The notes: generated by a model not told the origin, from the letters alone. A stretch of 43,347 bases of DNA from Adlercreutzia sp. ZJ304 (GCF_011039075.1 NZ_JAAKEG010000015.1:1-43347); one strand, 5' to 3'. Positions 24,364 through 32,816 are shown, counted from the first letter of the stretch. Program-made: numbers and translations.

Positions 24364-25017
24364 ATGTCTGTTACTTTTTCAATTTCTCAGCAGCATTATC
24401 TGTTCAGTGTACAGGCGTTTGCCCACACTATATTGTCGCTGGGCGGTGATGAATATTCGTATGCGCTGCGCGACCGCACCACAGCTGGCGTTTTGGAAGA
24501 CGTGGCAAACGGCACAAGCGAGCTAGGTGTTATAGTGCAAACAAGCGATACGGCAGCTGAACTTGATGCAGCTATAGCCGATGCGGGGCTACAATTTGTA
24601 AAACTGGCAGAAAGTGCGCCTCGCGTTGCATTGCCGGTAAGCCATCCGCTTTCAAACGCTTCCAAACTTTCGCTTAACGATTTATCGGGTTGGCCTTACA
24701 TCTGCTTTGATCAAGGCGACGATGCGCCGCTTGCATTCGCAGAAGAAGCGCTTGCTGGCGTTGCGCGAAACAAAGTTGTGAAATGTACCGACCGCGCCTC
24801 GCTTTCCGAACTTGCTACTGCGCTAAATGGCTACACCGTAACAAGCGGAATATTGGTGGGAATTGCCGACGGATCAAGCCTAACTACAGTGGAGTTGGAA
24901 ACAGATGTGAAGCTTCATTTGGGCTATGTGTGTCGCACAGACGAACCACTTAGCGAAACGGGGCATCGATATGTGGATAAACTAACGAGAGGGCTGGCTC
25001 TTTATGCTCGGTCGTAG
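24364..25017 (+). CDS. stand-alone LysR-type effector-binding domain
   Basis: A 217-residue protein with the fold pattern of LysR substrate-binding domains (VANGTSELGVIVQTSD, RVALPVSHPLSNASKLSLNDLSGWPYICFDQGD, VVKCTDRASLSELATALNGYTV). No helix-turn-helix is present: the protein begins directly with the first strand of the effector domain. It is coupled to paaK with no intergenic base. It may bind the same acid or CoA product and act as a sensor or modulator of the ligase. Confidence 0.78.
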   Translation: MSVTFSISQQHYLFSVQAFAHTILSLGGDEYSYALRDRTTAGVLEDVANGTSELGVIVQTSDTAAELDAAIADAGLQFVKLAESAPRVALPVSHPLSNASKLSLNDLSGWPYICFDQGDDAPLAFAEEALAGVARNKVVKCTDRASLSELATALNGYTVTSGILVGIADGSSLTTVELETDVKLHLGYVCRTDEPLSETGHRYVDKLTRGLALYARS

Positions 25018-25043
25018 CGCATGCATGATAGAATTGTTTGCGT

Positions 25044-25118
25044 GCCCCTGTAGCTCAATGGATAGAGCACTGGTCTCCTAAACCGGGTGTGCAGGTTCGA
25101 TTCCTGTCAGGGGCACCA
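25044..25118 (+). tRNA. tRNA-Arg(CCU)
   Basis: Full cloverleaf: acceptor GCCCCTG/CAGGGGC, D stem GCTC/GAGC, anticodon arm CTGGT-CTCCTAA-ACCGG with anticodon CCU, T arm with TTCGATT, and encoded CCA. It lies between the LysR-like gene and sufC. Confidence 0.96.
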
Positions 25119-25287
25119 TTTCCTTCATTTCGCAATACTGAACATGAACCGCTAAATTGCATAAATTTCTGTTCATTTTTTGTTATAAAAAACCACCTTG
25201 CATTCCTGCTTTTGATTGATAGTATGACATCAATAAATGGTAGCGTGCGTCGGCAAATGTGGGCGCACATGGACGCAAGGAAAAACG

Positions 25288-26064
25288 GTGCTAGAGATAA
25301 AAGATCTTGTATTTGAAGTGCCTGCTACAAACGGCACTGGCGAAAAGAAGCGCATTATTGACAACTTGTCGCTTACAGTAAACGACGACAAATTCATAGT
25401 TATAACTGGTCCGAATGGTGGCGGCAAATCTACCCTAGCTAAGCTAATAATGGGTATTGAAAAGCCCACTTCGGGCACAATTCTATTCAATGGCGAAGAT
25501 ATAACTGGCATGTCAGTTACCGAACGTGCCCGCTTGGGCATTGGTTACGCTTTTCAGCAGCCTGCGCGCTTCAAAGGTATGAAAGTGAAAAAGCTGCTAG
25601 ATATAGCTTCGGGCAAAAAGCTGCCTATGTTAGCGTGCAACGAATATCTATCGAAAGTTGGTCTGTGCTCAGCCAGCTATTTAACGCGCGAAGTGGATAA
25701 AAGTCTGTCAGGTGGCGAAGTGAAGCGTATTGAAATAGCCACCATTTTGGCACGCGACCCGAAACTTGCCATTTATGACGAGCCAGAAGCTGGCATAGAC
25801 CTATGGAGCTTCGACCGTCTTACCGAGACATTCCGCGACATACACGAAGCTAAAGGCGGACGTTCTATTGTGATAATTTCGCATCAGGAACGCATAATTC
25901 AGCTGGCAGACGAAATAATGGTACTGGCGGATGGCAAAGTAAGCGAAACCGGCACACCCAGCGAAATAATTCCCAAACTTGGTCTTATCTCAAAAGGAAT
26001 GAATGGCTGCCAGTTAACCGAACCTACCGAGCTGCATCTAACCGAAATTCCTACCACTTGCTAG
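25288..26064 (+). CDS. sufC: SufC/SmsC ATPase of Fe-S cluster assembly
   Basis: A 258-residue ABC ATPase with Walker A GPNGGGKST, the SufC-specific YAFQQPARFKG, signature SLSGGEVKRIEIA, Walker B KLAIYDEPEAGID and H-loop ISHQ. It powers scaffold rearrangement during Fe-S assembly in the cytoplasm. I chose the GTG at 25288 with AAGGA seven bases before. Next is the single SufB/D-type gene; no sufS, sufU or sufE follows, so this is the minimal two-gene (SmsCB-like) form. Confidence 0.9.
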   Translation: MLEIKDLVFEVPATNGTGEKKRIIDNLSLTVNDDKFIVITGPNGGGKSTLAKLIMGIEKPTSGTILFNGEDITGMSVTERARLGIGYAFQQPARFKGMKVKKLLDIASGKKLPMLACNEYLSKVGLCSASYLTREVDKSLSGGEVKRIEIATILARDPKLAIYDEPEAGIDLWSFDRLTETFRDIHEAKGGRSIVIISHQERIIQLADEIMVLADGKVSETGTPSEIIPKLGLISKGMNGCQLTEPTELHLTEIPTTC

Positions 26065-26153
26065 GCGAAGGCGGAAGAAAAGGCGAAGACAGAAGCAGCA
26101 CAATCAAAATTCGCAATTAATTGACCAACGTAGTTTCTACATAAGGAGAAAAA

Positions 26154-27083
26154 ATGGCTAATGAGCTTTCATCTATAGATATGAATCTTTTAGCAGAAAT
26201 AGCCAACATACACGGCATGCCAAAAGGCGCGGTCAACATTCGTAAAGATGGCGAATTGGTGGAGCGCCATTCGTCGGCAAACATAGAAATATCCACCAAG
26301 ACCGACCACCCCGGCATAGATATACATATTGCACCCGGTACGCGCGGAGAAACTGTACATATTCCAGTCATAGTAACTATGGCGGGCGTGAAAGATGTGG
26401 TGTACAACACCTTCTACATTGGAGAAGACTGCGACGTAAATATAATAGCCGGATGTGGCATTCATAATTCTGGCGACGAAGCGTCCGAACACGACGGCAT
26501 ACACACTTTTTATTGCGGAAAAAATTCACGTGTACGTTATATTGAAAAACACTACGGCGAAGGCGAAGGTACGGGAGAGCGCATCTTGAATCCTGTTACC
26601 AACGTAATAATGGAGGAAGGTTCCCAATGCGAAATGGAGTTGGTACAGCTGCGCGGGGTTACATCTACCGTGCGCGACACCAACGCTGAACTTGCTGCCG
26701 GAGCTAAGTTGGTGCTAACGGAAAAACTGCTTACGCACGACAATCAGACAGCCACTTCGAATATGAAAGTGGAACTTAAAGGCGAAGACTCTAGTGTGCA
26801 GGTTATATCGCGCTCGGTAGCGCAAGACAATTCAGTTCAGGTGTTCAACCCGCTAGTAATAGGCGAAACAGCATGCCGCGGGCATGTGCAATGCGATGCC
26901 ATAATTATGGGAAACGCAAAGGTTAAAGCTATTCCGGGAATAGAAGCTGCTAGTGAAGATGCCATGCTAGTACATGAAGCAGCCATAGGTAAAATAGCTG
27001 GCGATCAAATAGTTAAACTGACAACACTAGGTCTTACGGAAGAAGAAGCTGAACAGGAAATACTTGACGACTTCTTGAATTAA
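26154..27083 (+). CDS. sufB: SufB/SufD-type scaffold protein (SmsB-like)
   Basis: A 309-residue protein, shorter than classical SufB (about 470), with the SufB/D beta-helix core: DVVYNTFYIGEDCDVNIIAGCGIHN and the C-terminal FNPLVIGETACRGHVQCDAIIMGNAKVKAIPGIEA...LVHEAAIGKI. The HEA motif and the cysteine in the C-terminal helix are retained. It pairs with the ATPase gene 89 bases upstream. Length and gene pair fit the ancestral SmsCB system found in anaerobes. AAGGAG precedes the start. Confidence 0.9.
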   Translation: MANELSSIDMNLLAEIANIHGMPKGAVNIRKDGELVERHSSANIEISTKTDHPGIDIHIAPGTRGETVHIPVIVTMAGVKDVVYNTFYIGEDCDVNIIAGCGIHNSGDEASEHDGIHTFYCGKNSRVRYIEKHYGEGEGTGERILNPVTNVIMEEGSQCEMELVQLRGVTSTVRDTNAELAAGAKLVLTEKLLTHDNQTATSNMKVELKGEDSSVQVISRSVAQDNSVQVFNPLVIGETACRGHVQCDAIIMGNAKVKAIPGIEAASEDAMLVHEAAIGKIAGDQIVKLTTLGLTEEEAEQEILDDFLN

Positions 27084-27092
27084 CCAAACTAA

Positions 27093-27117
27093 AAGCCCCT
27101 CTGTGTTAGAGGGGCTT
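27093..27117. terminator. bidirectional terminator
   Basis: Arms AAGCCCCTCT/AGAGGGGCTT with a short loop. On the minus strand they are followed by TTTTAG, so it terminates the convergent zinc-ribbon gene and probably also sufB. Confidence 0.8.
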
Positions 27118-27146
27118 CGTTGGTTTGTGAGTCTGTATTTGATAGC

Positions 27147-28232
27147 CTAAACTTGGTCGGGATGAGTGTTTGCGCTGGCAGAAACTGTGGGATCGGTAAT
27201 CCAGTCGCTTGCATAGCGTGCGGTCCAATGACCAAGAGCACGGAACGTTAACAAGTATTGGAATGCAGTGGCGAAGCATCCTATGATGTAGCAAATTAGA
27301 ATAGCTGGAATCAACGTGCCAATTATTGCTAAAGCTGCAGCTATAATTTCGGGTGTGTAATAGCTTTCAGGTGAGTAATAGCCGCTGTAAGAATAAGCAT
27401 CGCTATAGTAGCTAGTCATGGCAAGGCTCATAATGTCGCCGCCTACAAACAGGGCTGCTATTCCTATGATAACAACCGTTATAACGCACACGCACGCCGC
27501 TATGATAAGAGCAGGCACAATGCTTATGCATAAAAGCGATCCGGGGCTACGCTTAAACGCTGTCCATATGGCGCTAAAGTCAAAACCTGCGCCTAGTCTG
27601 TCAGCCAGCGCGGTGCGCATGAGTGCCGCATCCAGAAACATTTCTACGAAAAAGGCTATAGCAATACCGGCGATCCAGCCCAGCAGAGGTACTATGCTCA
27701 ATATTCCGGCTACGATGCTACCTACTAGACCAAATACTAACGACAGCAAGAACCAGAATGCGCCGTTTACAAAGCCACGGTTTACGAAAATACCCTTCGG
27801 CATAGGTGCTATTTTTCCCATGGGAAGTTGGCGTGCCCAACGCATGCAATAACCGGGAACAATCCAGTTAAGAATGGGGACTATGTTGATAAGTCCAAGC
27901 AACAGTGTGTGACCAAACCAGCCCTCGCTGTGTTTTATATCATCCCATGCGCTAGATATGCAGCCTTTCTTGTAAACCTGTGCAGCGGGTTGCTGATATG
28001 TTGCTTGTGCGGTGGGTTGTGGCTGCGGTTGTGCAGTTGGCTGCTGTGCAGCTGCGGGCTGCGGTTGCGATTGCGGTTGTGCGGCGGCAGGCTGTGCTTG
28101 CGATGCTGCCTGCGCTGCAGGTTGTTGCGGCGTTTGCGCCTCCGCATTTGCCGGTTTTGGCAATTCCGCGCTACAGCTATAGCAAACTGCATTGCCATCT
28201 GGGTTTTCTTTTCCGCATTTTGGACAGAACAT
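27147..28232 (-). CDS. zinc-ribbon membrane protein (DUF4013-like)
   Basis: A 361-residue protein. An N-terminal zinc ribbon with Cys3, 6, 17 and 20 (CPKCGKENP...CYSC) is followed by about 60 residues of Gln/Ala/Pro low complexity, then an integral membrane domain of about six helices with GYCMRWARQLPMGKIAPMPKG, resembling DUF4013. Function is unknown; such proteins recur in Coriobacteriia and other anaerobes. It is transcribed from the opposite strand to sufB and ends at the shared terminator. Confidence 0.75.
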   Translation of the reverse strand: MFCPKCGKENPDGNAVCYSCSAELPKPANAEAQTPQQPAAQAASQAQPAAAQPQSQPQPAAAQQPTAQPQPQPTAQATYQQPAAQVYKKGCISSAWDDIKHSEGWFGHTLLLGLINIVPILNWIVPGYCMRWARQLPMGKIAPMPKGIFVNRGFVNGAFWFLLSLVFGLVGSIVAGILSIVPLLGWIAGIAIAFFVEMFLDAALMRTALADRLGAGFDFSAIWTAFKRSPGSLLCISIVPALIIAACVCVITVVIIGIAALFVGGDIMSLAMTSYYSDAYSYSGYYSPESYYTPEIIAAALAIIGTLIPAILICYIIGCFATAFQYLLTFRALGHWTARYASDWITDPTVSASANTHPDQV

Positions 28233-28260
28233 AGTACTTCTCCTTTTATAGTTGCGGGCG

Positions 28261-28788
28261 CTATTGCAGCGCCTTTATCACCTTATCGGCTGCTTCCGTT
28301 ATGGAAAGTCCATCAACGTTAACTGTTATGTCTGCATATTTCTCGTACAGCGGTATACGCTCTTCGTATAAATCGGCAAGACTCATCCCGCGCGCACGAC
28401 GCATAACAACACCGCGCTCATCAAAGCCGGGGAAGCGGCTTTCCAGCTCTTCTAATTCAACTTTAAGGTAGACTACGCGACCGTTTTTTGCCAAATGCTG
28501 CATACCTTCGTGCGAATATATAGCCGAACCCCCTGTAGAAATAATAGCGCGCTTAAATTCCAGATCTGCCAAAACTTTGCCTTCAACCTCGATAAATCCA
28601 TCAGGACCCAGCGTGTCAATCAATCGTTGCAAGGTTTTGTCGCAGCGCTGCTGAATTATAAGATCGGCGTCAACGAATTCGTAGTTCAGAATTTTCGCCA
28701 ACACAACTCCGATAGTAGATTTCCCTACACCGGGCATGCCTATAAGCACTATGTTATTGCGAGTTTGCTCGGTGGAATTCTCGTGCAT
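28261..28788 (-). CDS. shikimate-kinase-like protein, lacks one substrate arginine
   Basis: A 175-residue P-loop kinase: Walker A GMPGVGKST, the shikimate-kinase FVDADLIIQ and a C-terminal LID ending ERIPLYEKYADITV. However, the motif FRxxE that supplies a shikimate-binding arginine reads FIEVE, and the usual GGG after the second strand reads TGGSA. So it may be a true but divergent AroK or a kinase of another small molecule. Start at ATG 28788 with GGAGGG in front; the longer reading to 28869 has no ribosome binding site. No other aro genes in the window. Confidence 0.8.
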   Translation of the reverse strand: MHENSTEQTRNNIVLIGMPGVGKSTIGVVLAKILNYEFVDADLIIQQRCDKTLQRLIDTLGPDGFIEVEGKVLADLEFKRAIISTGGSAIYSHEGMQHLAKNGRVVYLKVELEELESRFPGFDERGVVMRRARGMSLADLYEERIPLYEKYADITVNVDGLSITEAADKVIKALQ

Positions 28789-28878
28789 TCTGCCCTCCTT
28801 CAGTATGCGCGTTCTGTGTTTCTTCCCGTTATTGTTGCGCGACGGTTTTGCGATTTCACGCGTGGTCAATATTACACG

Positions 28879-29823
28879 TTATTTTGACCTTTCTAAACAG
28901 TTTGGATTTTCTGAAATCGAAACGTTAGTTTTCCGTGACGGCTTTTTTAGCGGAAAGGCTTCAGACAGCACTATAGCGCAGAAGATAAGGACAAAACCTA
29001 TAACTAACGGTACTGTAAGAGTTTCTCCATATAGCGCTACGCTGAAAGCAACTCCGAACACCGATTCAAGCGACAGAAGCAGCGAGGCTTGCGATGGGTG
29101 GATATATTTTAGGGCTGTGTTTTGAAAAACCATAGCTACGCAGGTGCAAGCAACAATTAGATATGCCATGTTTGCAAAATATGCAGGCGGTATGGCGGCG
29201 AAGTTGGGCATGGGTTCAGTGGCTGCGCCCACTACAATGCCTAGTGCTCCGCTAACCCAAAACTGATAGACGGTTAACACAATTGCGTCGCGATTTTTTG
29301 CAAGCACGGCGGTAGCTACAATGTGTGCGCCGAAGAAAAAGCCGCCTATTATTGTCATGAAATCGCCGAATCCCACTGATAGCGTATCGCCTGAAAGCGA
29401 CACAAATCCCACACCGGTTATGCACAATGCTGCAGCTGCAAGATTGTAGCGTGTTGGGCGCTTGCGGGTAACGAACCAGAACATGAAGGGTACCAGCACA
29501 CAATAAATATCGGTTAGAAAAGCATTTTTGCCCGGGGTGGTAAAGTTCAGTCCCACTGTTTGAGCCCAGTATGCCGCAAAAATTAGTGCACCTAAAATAG
29601 AGCCTGCGCGCAGTGATTCTGCGTTTAAGGCGTGTCGCATGCGTTTCGCAAACACAAGTGTCAGCAAAAGCGCTGTGAGCAGGAAGCGCACGCCAATTAA
29701 CCATGAGGGTGGGAAAGCGTCTATGGTGTCTTTCATGACTACAAACGAGCTGCCCCAAATAAGTGCGGCGGCGGCGCACATTAGTTTATATACAAATGGA
29801 GGTAGGGGCTGCATGCGCGACAT
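28879..29823 (-). CDS. EamA/DMT-family transporter
   Basis: About 314 residues and ten predicted membrane helices, two EamA repeats. The N-terminal repeat has AAALIWGSSFVVMKDTIDAFPP, and the second half has HPSQASLLLSLESVFGVAFSVALYGE. Members export amino acids or metabolites in the cytoplasmic membrane. The ATG at 29823 lies one base after the stop of the upstream gene (TAATATG), suggesting coupling; a GTG at 29835 is an alternative. Substrate unknown. Confidence 0.87.
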   Translation of the reverse strand: MSRMQPLPPFVYKLMCAAAALIWGSSFVVMKDTIDAFPPSWLIGVRFLLTALLLTLVFAKRMRHALNAESLRAGSILGALIFAAYWAQTVGLNFTTPGKNAFLTDIYCVLVPFMFWFVTRKRPTRYNLAAAALCITGVGFVSLSGDTLSVGFGDFMTIIGGFFFGAHIVATAVLAKNRDAIVLTVYQFWVSGALGIVVGAATEPMPNFAAIPPAYFANMAYLIVACTCVAMVFQNTALKYIHPSQASLLLSLESVFGVAFSVALYGETLTVPLVIGFVLIFCAIVLSEAFPLKKPSRKTNVSISENPNCLERSK

Positions 29824-29824
29824 A

Positions 29825-31291
29825 TTATGAATCACCCAATTTGGCGCTTTGCTGGTCGGTGGTATTTTCCAGCGCCAAGGCTAAAGCTATGCCTTTTGGC
29901 GTGCGTCTTGGTATGTAGTTTGCGCACACGCCTATACATATTCCAGTAATAAGGAATGCGGCAAATGTTAGCCAATTCCCAAATACGATAGCTGCGATTG
30001 CGGAAAGCGCTATGAATACCAAGGCGACAATGGCAAGCACTTTCTGAGCTTTGAAGCTGCGCATGTCAAATAAGTTGGCTTCTTGCAGGCGTTTTGTTGT
30101 GTTGTCGGGATTGATTTCGCTTTCAGCTATATGATTCCACGAGTTAAAGCGCGCTAGCATTTCGCTGTCGGAGGTTATTGATGCTATTTCTGCATCGGTT
30201 AGCGCGGGCAGTTTGTCGCGATGTTTTTCGCGACAAAGCACCATGTATGTTGCGCCCGATGCAATTAGCGCTGCAGCGCATACAGCCAATGCGGCTATAT
30301 TCATACTTAGCGTATTTACGACATTGTTGCTCCAAGTGTCGGTCCACGATTCTTCTTCGGTGCGGGCATTGTCTAACCGTGTGCCCGAATAGGCTTGCTT
30401 TGCTTCTACCGTCAGATTTGGTAGCCACGTTACTGGAAAAATAATATGTGCGTTTGCGTATTGTCCCTTTGGAATGTATGGCACTTTGTAGGTAATGGTG
30501 CCGTCTGTTCCTATATCGAATTCGCCGATTGCTCCGTGTCCCCAAGCTAGTACTGTTTTGCCCGGGGTTATGGTGGCGCTTTCCGGAACTGGTAGCTGCA
30601 CCGTTGCTATAAGATTATGCGTTTCTGTGTCATTGCGTGCGGGGGCGTAATCCCAATATATTTCTGCCACATCGTCATAGGCGGCTATTGCGTTTTCAAC
30701 TGAGTAGTCTATTTCAAAAATTGTACGGTTGGTGGTGGGTTGGAAGAAAGCATATAGCGCATGTTGGCGATCGTCTAATGCCCATGAGTTATCTGCGGGG
30801 AAGACAGGCGCGCTTTCGCCTGTTTTTTGGGGTGTTTGCGAATCGGCGTACTCTTTTTTCATGTTTCCGCCGGAATCTTTAACGGCTTCGCGCCAATCGG
30901 AATTAAAAGTTACTTGAAAGAGCGTAATCCAATCGCCTTCGACGGTGTTTTCTTCATTAACTTTCGCCATGCGAACTGAGGATACGTTTATTTTTGCGTC
31001 TTCGGGGAAGCCGGTGAACGACCAGCGTAATGTGTCATATTCGCCGTTGAACGCGAATACGCGATGTTCAATTATGTGCATAGTGCCTGTTGTTTGCACT
31101 TGGGCGGTTATGTCTACGCTGGGGTTTTCTAAGGTGGGCTCTGCTGCTATAGCGGAGAGCGGCAAGGCGAGCGAAAGCATTAGCGCAAGTGCTGTTGTCA
31201 GCGCTGTTGTTATGGTTGCTTTCAATATGTTGAAGTTAAGACTCAATGTTTCTCTGCGTTCTCCGTTTGTGAAGTTTTGTAATGGTTTCAT
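29825..31291 (-). CDS. DUF2207-like membrane protein
   Basis: About 488 residues. A signal peptide (hydrophobic run ending SAIAAEP) is followed by an extracytoplasmic beta domain (MHIIEHRVFAFNGEYDTLRWSFTGFPEDAKI), one helix around residue 330, a cytoplasmic part, and two closely spaced helices near the end. This is the DUF2207 layout. Start uncertain: ATG 31291 lacks a clear ribosome binding site, and a TTG at 31246 directly before the signal peptide is equally possible. It may form a unit with the DMT gene. Function unknown. Confidence 0.75.
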   Translation of the reverse strand: MKPLQNFTNGERRETLSLNFNILKATITTALTTALALMLSLALPLSAIAAEPTLENPSVDITAQVQTTGTMHIIEHRVFAFNGEYDTLRWSFTGFPEDAKINVSSVRMAKVNEENTVEGDWITLFQVTFNSDWREAVKDSGGNMKKEYADSQTPQKTGESAPVFPADNSWALDDRQHALYAFFQPTTNRTIFEIDYSVENAIAAYDDVAEIYWDYAPARNDTETHNLIATVQLPVPESATITPGKTVLAWGHGAIGEFDIGTDGTITYKVPYIPKGQYANAHIIFPVTWLPNLTVEAKQAYSGTRLDNARTEEESWTDTWSNNVVNTLSMNIAALAVCAAALIASGATYMVLCREKHRDKLPALTDAEIASITSDSEMLARFNSWNHIAESEINPDNTTKRLQEANLFDMRSFKAQKVLAIVALVFIALSAIAAIVFGNWLTFAAFLITGICIGVCANYIPRRTPKGIALALALENTTDQQSAKLGDS

Positions 31292-31356
31292 TATAAACAT
31301 GCAGCGTAGTTTATTGACCCGCAGGCTTTGCTCGGGTAACATGCAGGGTTACATGC

Positions 31357-31447
31357 GGAGGAGTGACCGAGAGGCCGAAGGTGCTCGCCTGCTAAGTGAG
31401 TAAGCCCCAAAAGGGCTTCTAGGGTTCGAATCCCTACTCCTCCGCCA
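31357..31447 (+). tRNA. tRNA-Ser(GCU)
   Basis: Class II tRNA with acceptor GGAGGAG/CTCCTCC, anticodon arm CTCGC-CTGCTAA-GTGAG (anticodon GCU), a long variable arm (GCCCCAAAAGGGC), T loop TTCGAAT and encoded CCA. tRNA-Ser genes are frequent integration sites, and the DNA downstream looks mobile. Confidence 0.96.
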
Positions 31448-31806
31448 GCCCTACCTATTTCGCGAACAGCACTATACAGGCGTTTCTTTTATCTCACCCA
31501 ACTCGTATAACTTGAAAAACGCTGATTTTCGTTCGGTTGTTCCCAAAATGCTCCCAAAAACGAAGCAGCCACAAAACCACCAAATTCGTGGTAACACTAT
31601 TGGCAACACAAAAAGCACCGTTTCTCAAAGTTCGCCCAGCTAGAAGCGCATTTTCAAATACTCATTTAGCTGATTCCCCTCATCTGCGCAGCCCTAACCG
31701 TTTTTAGAAAAACGCTAAAAACAGTCAGGGAACCCCTGCGCACAGTCCTTTTCTCCTTCCTTACAGGAAGGGGCGGCTCATTCTAACACGCTGCTCACAA
31801 CGTCAA
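31448..31806. other. gene-free segment downstream of tRNA-Ser, island-like
   Basis: No gene supported in about 360 bases. It contains the direct repeat GTTCCCAAAA / GCTCCCAAAA (around 31538-31560), reminiscent of integrase arm sites seen next to tRNA attachment sites, and several short hairpins (for example CCTTCCTTACAGGAAGG around 31766). A left end of an integrated element is an inference; no second att copy of the tRNA end is in the window. Confidence 0.35.
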
Positions 31807-31861
31807 AGCGCATGAGTTTTATAAAAAATGAAACTCGCATTTTTTATAAAACTCATGCGCT
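31807..31861. repeat. 24-bp perfect inverted repeat
   Basis: Arms 31807-31830 and 31838-31861 are perfect complements (beginning AGCGCATGAGTTTTAT) around a 7-base loop. The stem is AT-rich with inner A6/T6 runs. It is far longer than a usual terminator stem and belongs to no gene nearby. Candidate recombination site, MITE core or strong bidirectional terminator. Confidence 0.85.
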
Positions 31862-31948
31862 ATCGCGTTTCTGCTTCCTCTTTGACATTGTTGCGCCGCG
31901 CGTTCATTTGCCGCCATCTTCCGAAAGGAAGTTCGATGACAGGACCAG

Positions 31949-32218
31949 ATGATGGGAGTCGAAATGAGCAAGTTCCCGGAGCGCGTAACAGAGCAGCGTC
32001 AAGCAGTGGTAGAGAAGATAATCGCGGACATGACCACCAAAGGCTACGAATGGATTGAGCCGTTCGAGTACGGACACGCGCCGCAGAACCCGATTTCAGG
32101 CACGACCTACAAGGGCGGCATCTCCCTTCTAATCCGCTGCCCAGCTGGGCAGCCAGTCCCCGCTCTCTTTTTCGCGTTCCGAGACGTTACAAAGGACCTC
32201 CTCGTACCAAAAGGCTAA
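31949..32218 (+). pseudogene. truncated ArdC-type antirestriction (N-terminal ssDNA-binding) gene
   Basis: About 89 residues resembling the start of ArdC/DUF1738 proteins: the pattern KGYEWIEPF...APQNPISGTTYKGGISLLI corresponds to the conserved W-x-P-W ... NP-x-(S/T)G-x-x-Y-x-G motif. It then runs into unrelated sequence and stops after less than a third of a normal ArdC. GGGAG precedes ATG 31964. ArdC is carried by plasmids and conjugative elements, which supports a mobile origin for this region. Probably non-functional. Confidence 0.6.
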
Positions 32219-32287
32219 TGCTTCAGATTCGGCTTTAGCTTCAGGCGAGGACTCATACTCCATCCAAGGGTCAAGCGCACTCGACAT
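32129..32287 (-). CDS. short 52-residue ORF with strong ribosome binding site
   Basis: Starts at ATG 32287 with AGGAGG seven bases in front, the best such site in the island. It reads SSALDPWMEYESSPEAKAESEALAFWYEEV..., acidic and helical, with no known family. It follows the ribbon-helix-helix gene by 56 bases on the same strand and overlaps the ArdC remnant antisense, so its C-terminus may be formed by a deletion junction. Confidence 0.5.
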   Translation of the reverse strand: MSSALDPWMEYESSPEAKAESEALAFWYEEVLCNVSEREKESGDWLPSWAAD

Positions 32288-32343
32288 GCAGATACCTCCT
32301 TCCAAATAAGTACATACTGAACGTCACAAAGTGACGGAATTTG

Positions 32344-32550
32344 TTAATCAACAACCTGCTCCTTGGAATTCTTGTCCGAGCGCTCCTTTTCCAATTTTTC
32401 TTCATAATCATGAATAACGTCCCACATGAACGCACGTACAGCTTGAGTCGTATTTTGCCGTGGCTCACCAGCCTGTAAGGCAGCCTTAAAGCGACGATAC
32501 ATATCCGGCTCAACACGAATAATTACTTGCTGCATTTCAACGGATTTCAT
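32344..32550 (-). CDS. ribbon-helix-helix regulator or antitoxin-like protein
   Basis: A 68-residue protein: strand QQVIIRVEPDMYRRFKAALQAGEPRQNTTQAVRAFMWDVI, the ribbon-helix-helix pattern of small plasmid regulators, then a charged tail (EEKLEKERSDKNSKEQ). Start at ATG 32550 with GGGAG upstream. Tandem 18-base repeats lie just upstream and are its likely operator. The small acidic ORF follows. Either a copy-control/transfer regulator or an antitoxin whose toxin is missing. Confidence 0.7.
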   Translation of the reverse strand: MKSVEMQQVIIRVEPDMYRRFKAALQAGEPRQNTTQAVRAFMWDVIHDYEEKLEKERSDKNSKEQVVD

Positions 32551-32570
32551 TAGAATCTCCCTTCTTCGGG

Positions 32571-32613
32571 TAGCTATATGATAGTAAGTAGCTATATGAT
32601 AGTAAGTAGCTAT
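32571..32613. repeat. tandem 18-bp direct repeats upstream of the RHH gene
   Basis: TAGCTATATGATAGTAAG occurs twice back to back (32571-32588, 32589-32606), followed by a third partial copy TAGCTAT. Each copy contains the half-palindrome CTAT...ATAG. Position and spacing suit cooperative binding of the RHH protein. CTATC/GATAG half sites recur in the 32739-32781 promoter region. Confidence 0.75.
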
Positions 32614-32738
32614 CAAATCGTCAACCAAAAAAATGAAAACTCCGAATCGCAAGCTAAACGGATTCGTAACAACCATTCAACAGGCATCCTTAATTATCGG
32701 CCAATAACAAATCGTTTAAGCCAATTCGCAATTTGCTA

Positions 32739-32781
32739 TTGACAAAATAGAAACTATCAAAAAGATAGTTAATTTTTGATA
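32739..32781 (+). promoter_or_regulatory. promoter and palindrome before the 62-residue gene
   Basis: Perfect -35 TTGACA (32739-32744) with a poor -10 (GATAGT at 32764-32769, 19-base spacer). The palindrome AACTATC-AAAAA-GATAGTT and a further GATAG lie over the -10. These half sites match the repeats at 32571-32613, suggesting shared control. Confidence 0.5.
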
Positions 32782-32816
32782 GATGGCAACTGAATCCGAA
32801 GAAAGAAGGAAATATC

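Noticed and set aside
32571-32613. CRISPR array
   Set aside because: The repeats are directly abutting with no spacers and there are no cas genes; better read as operator repeats.
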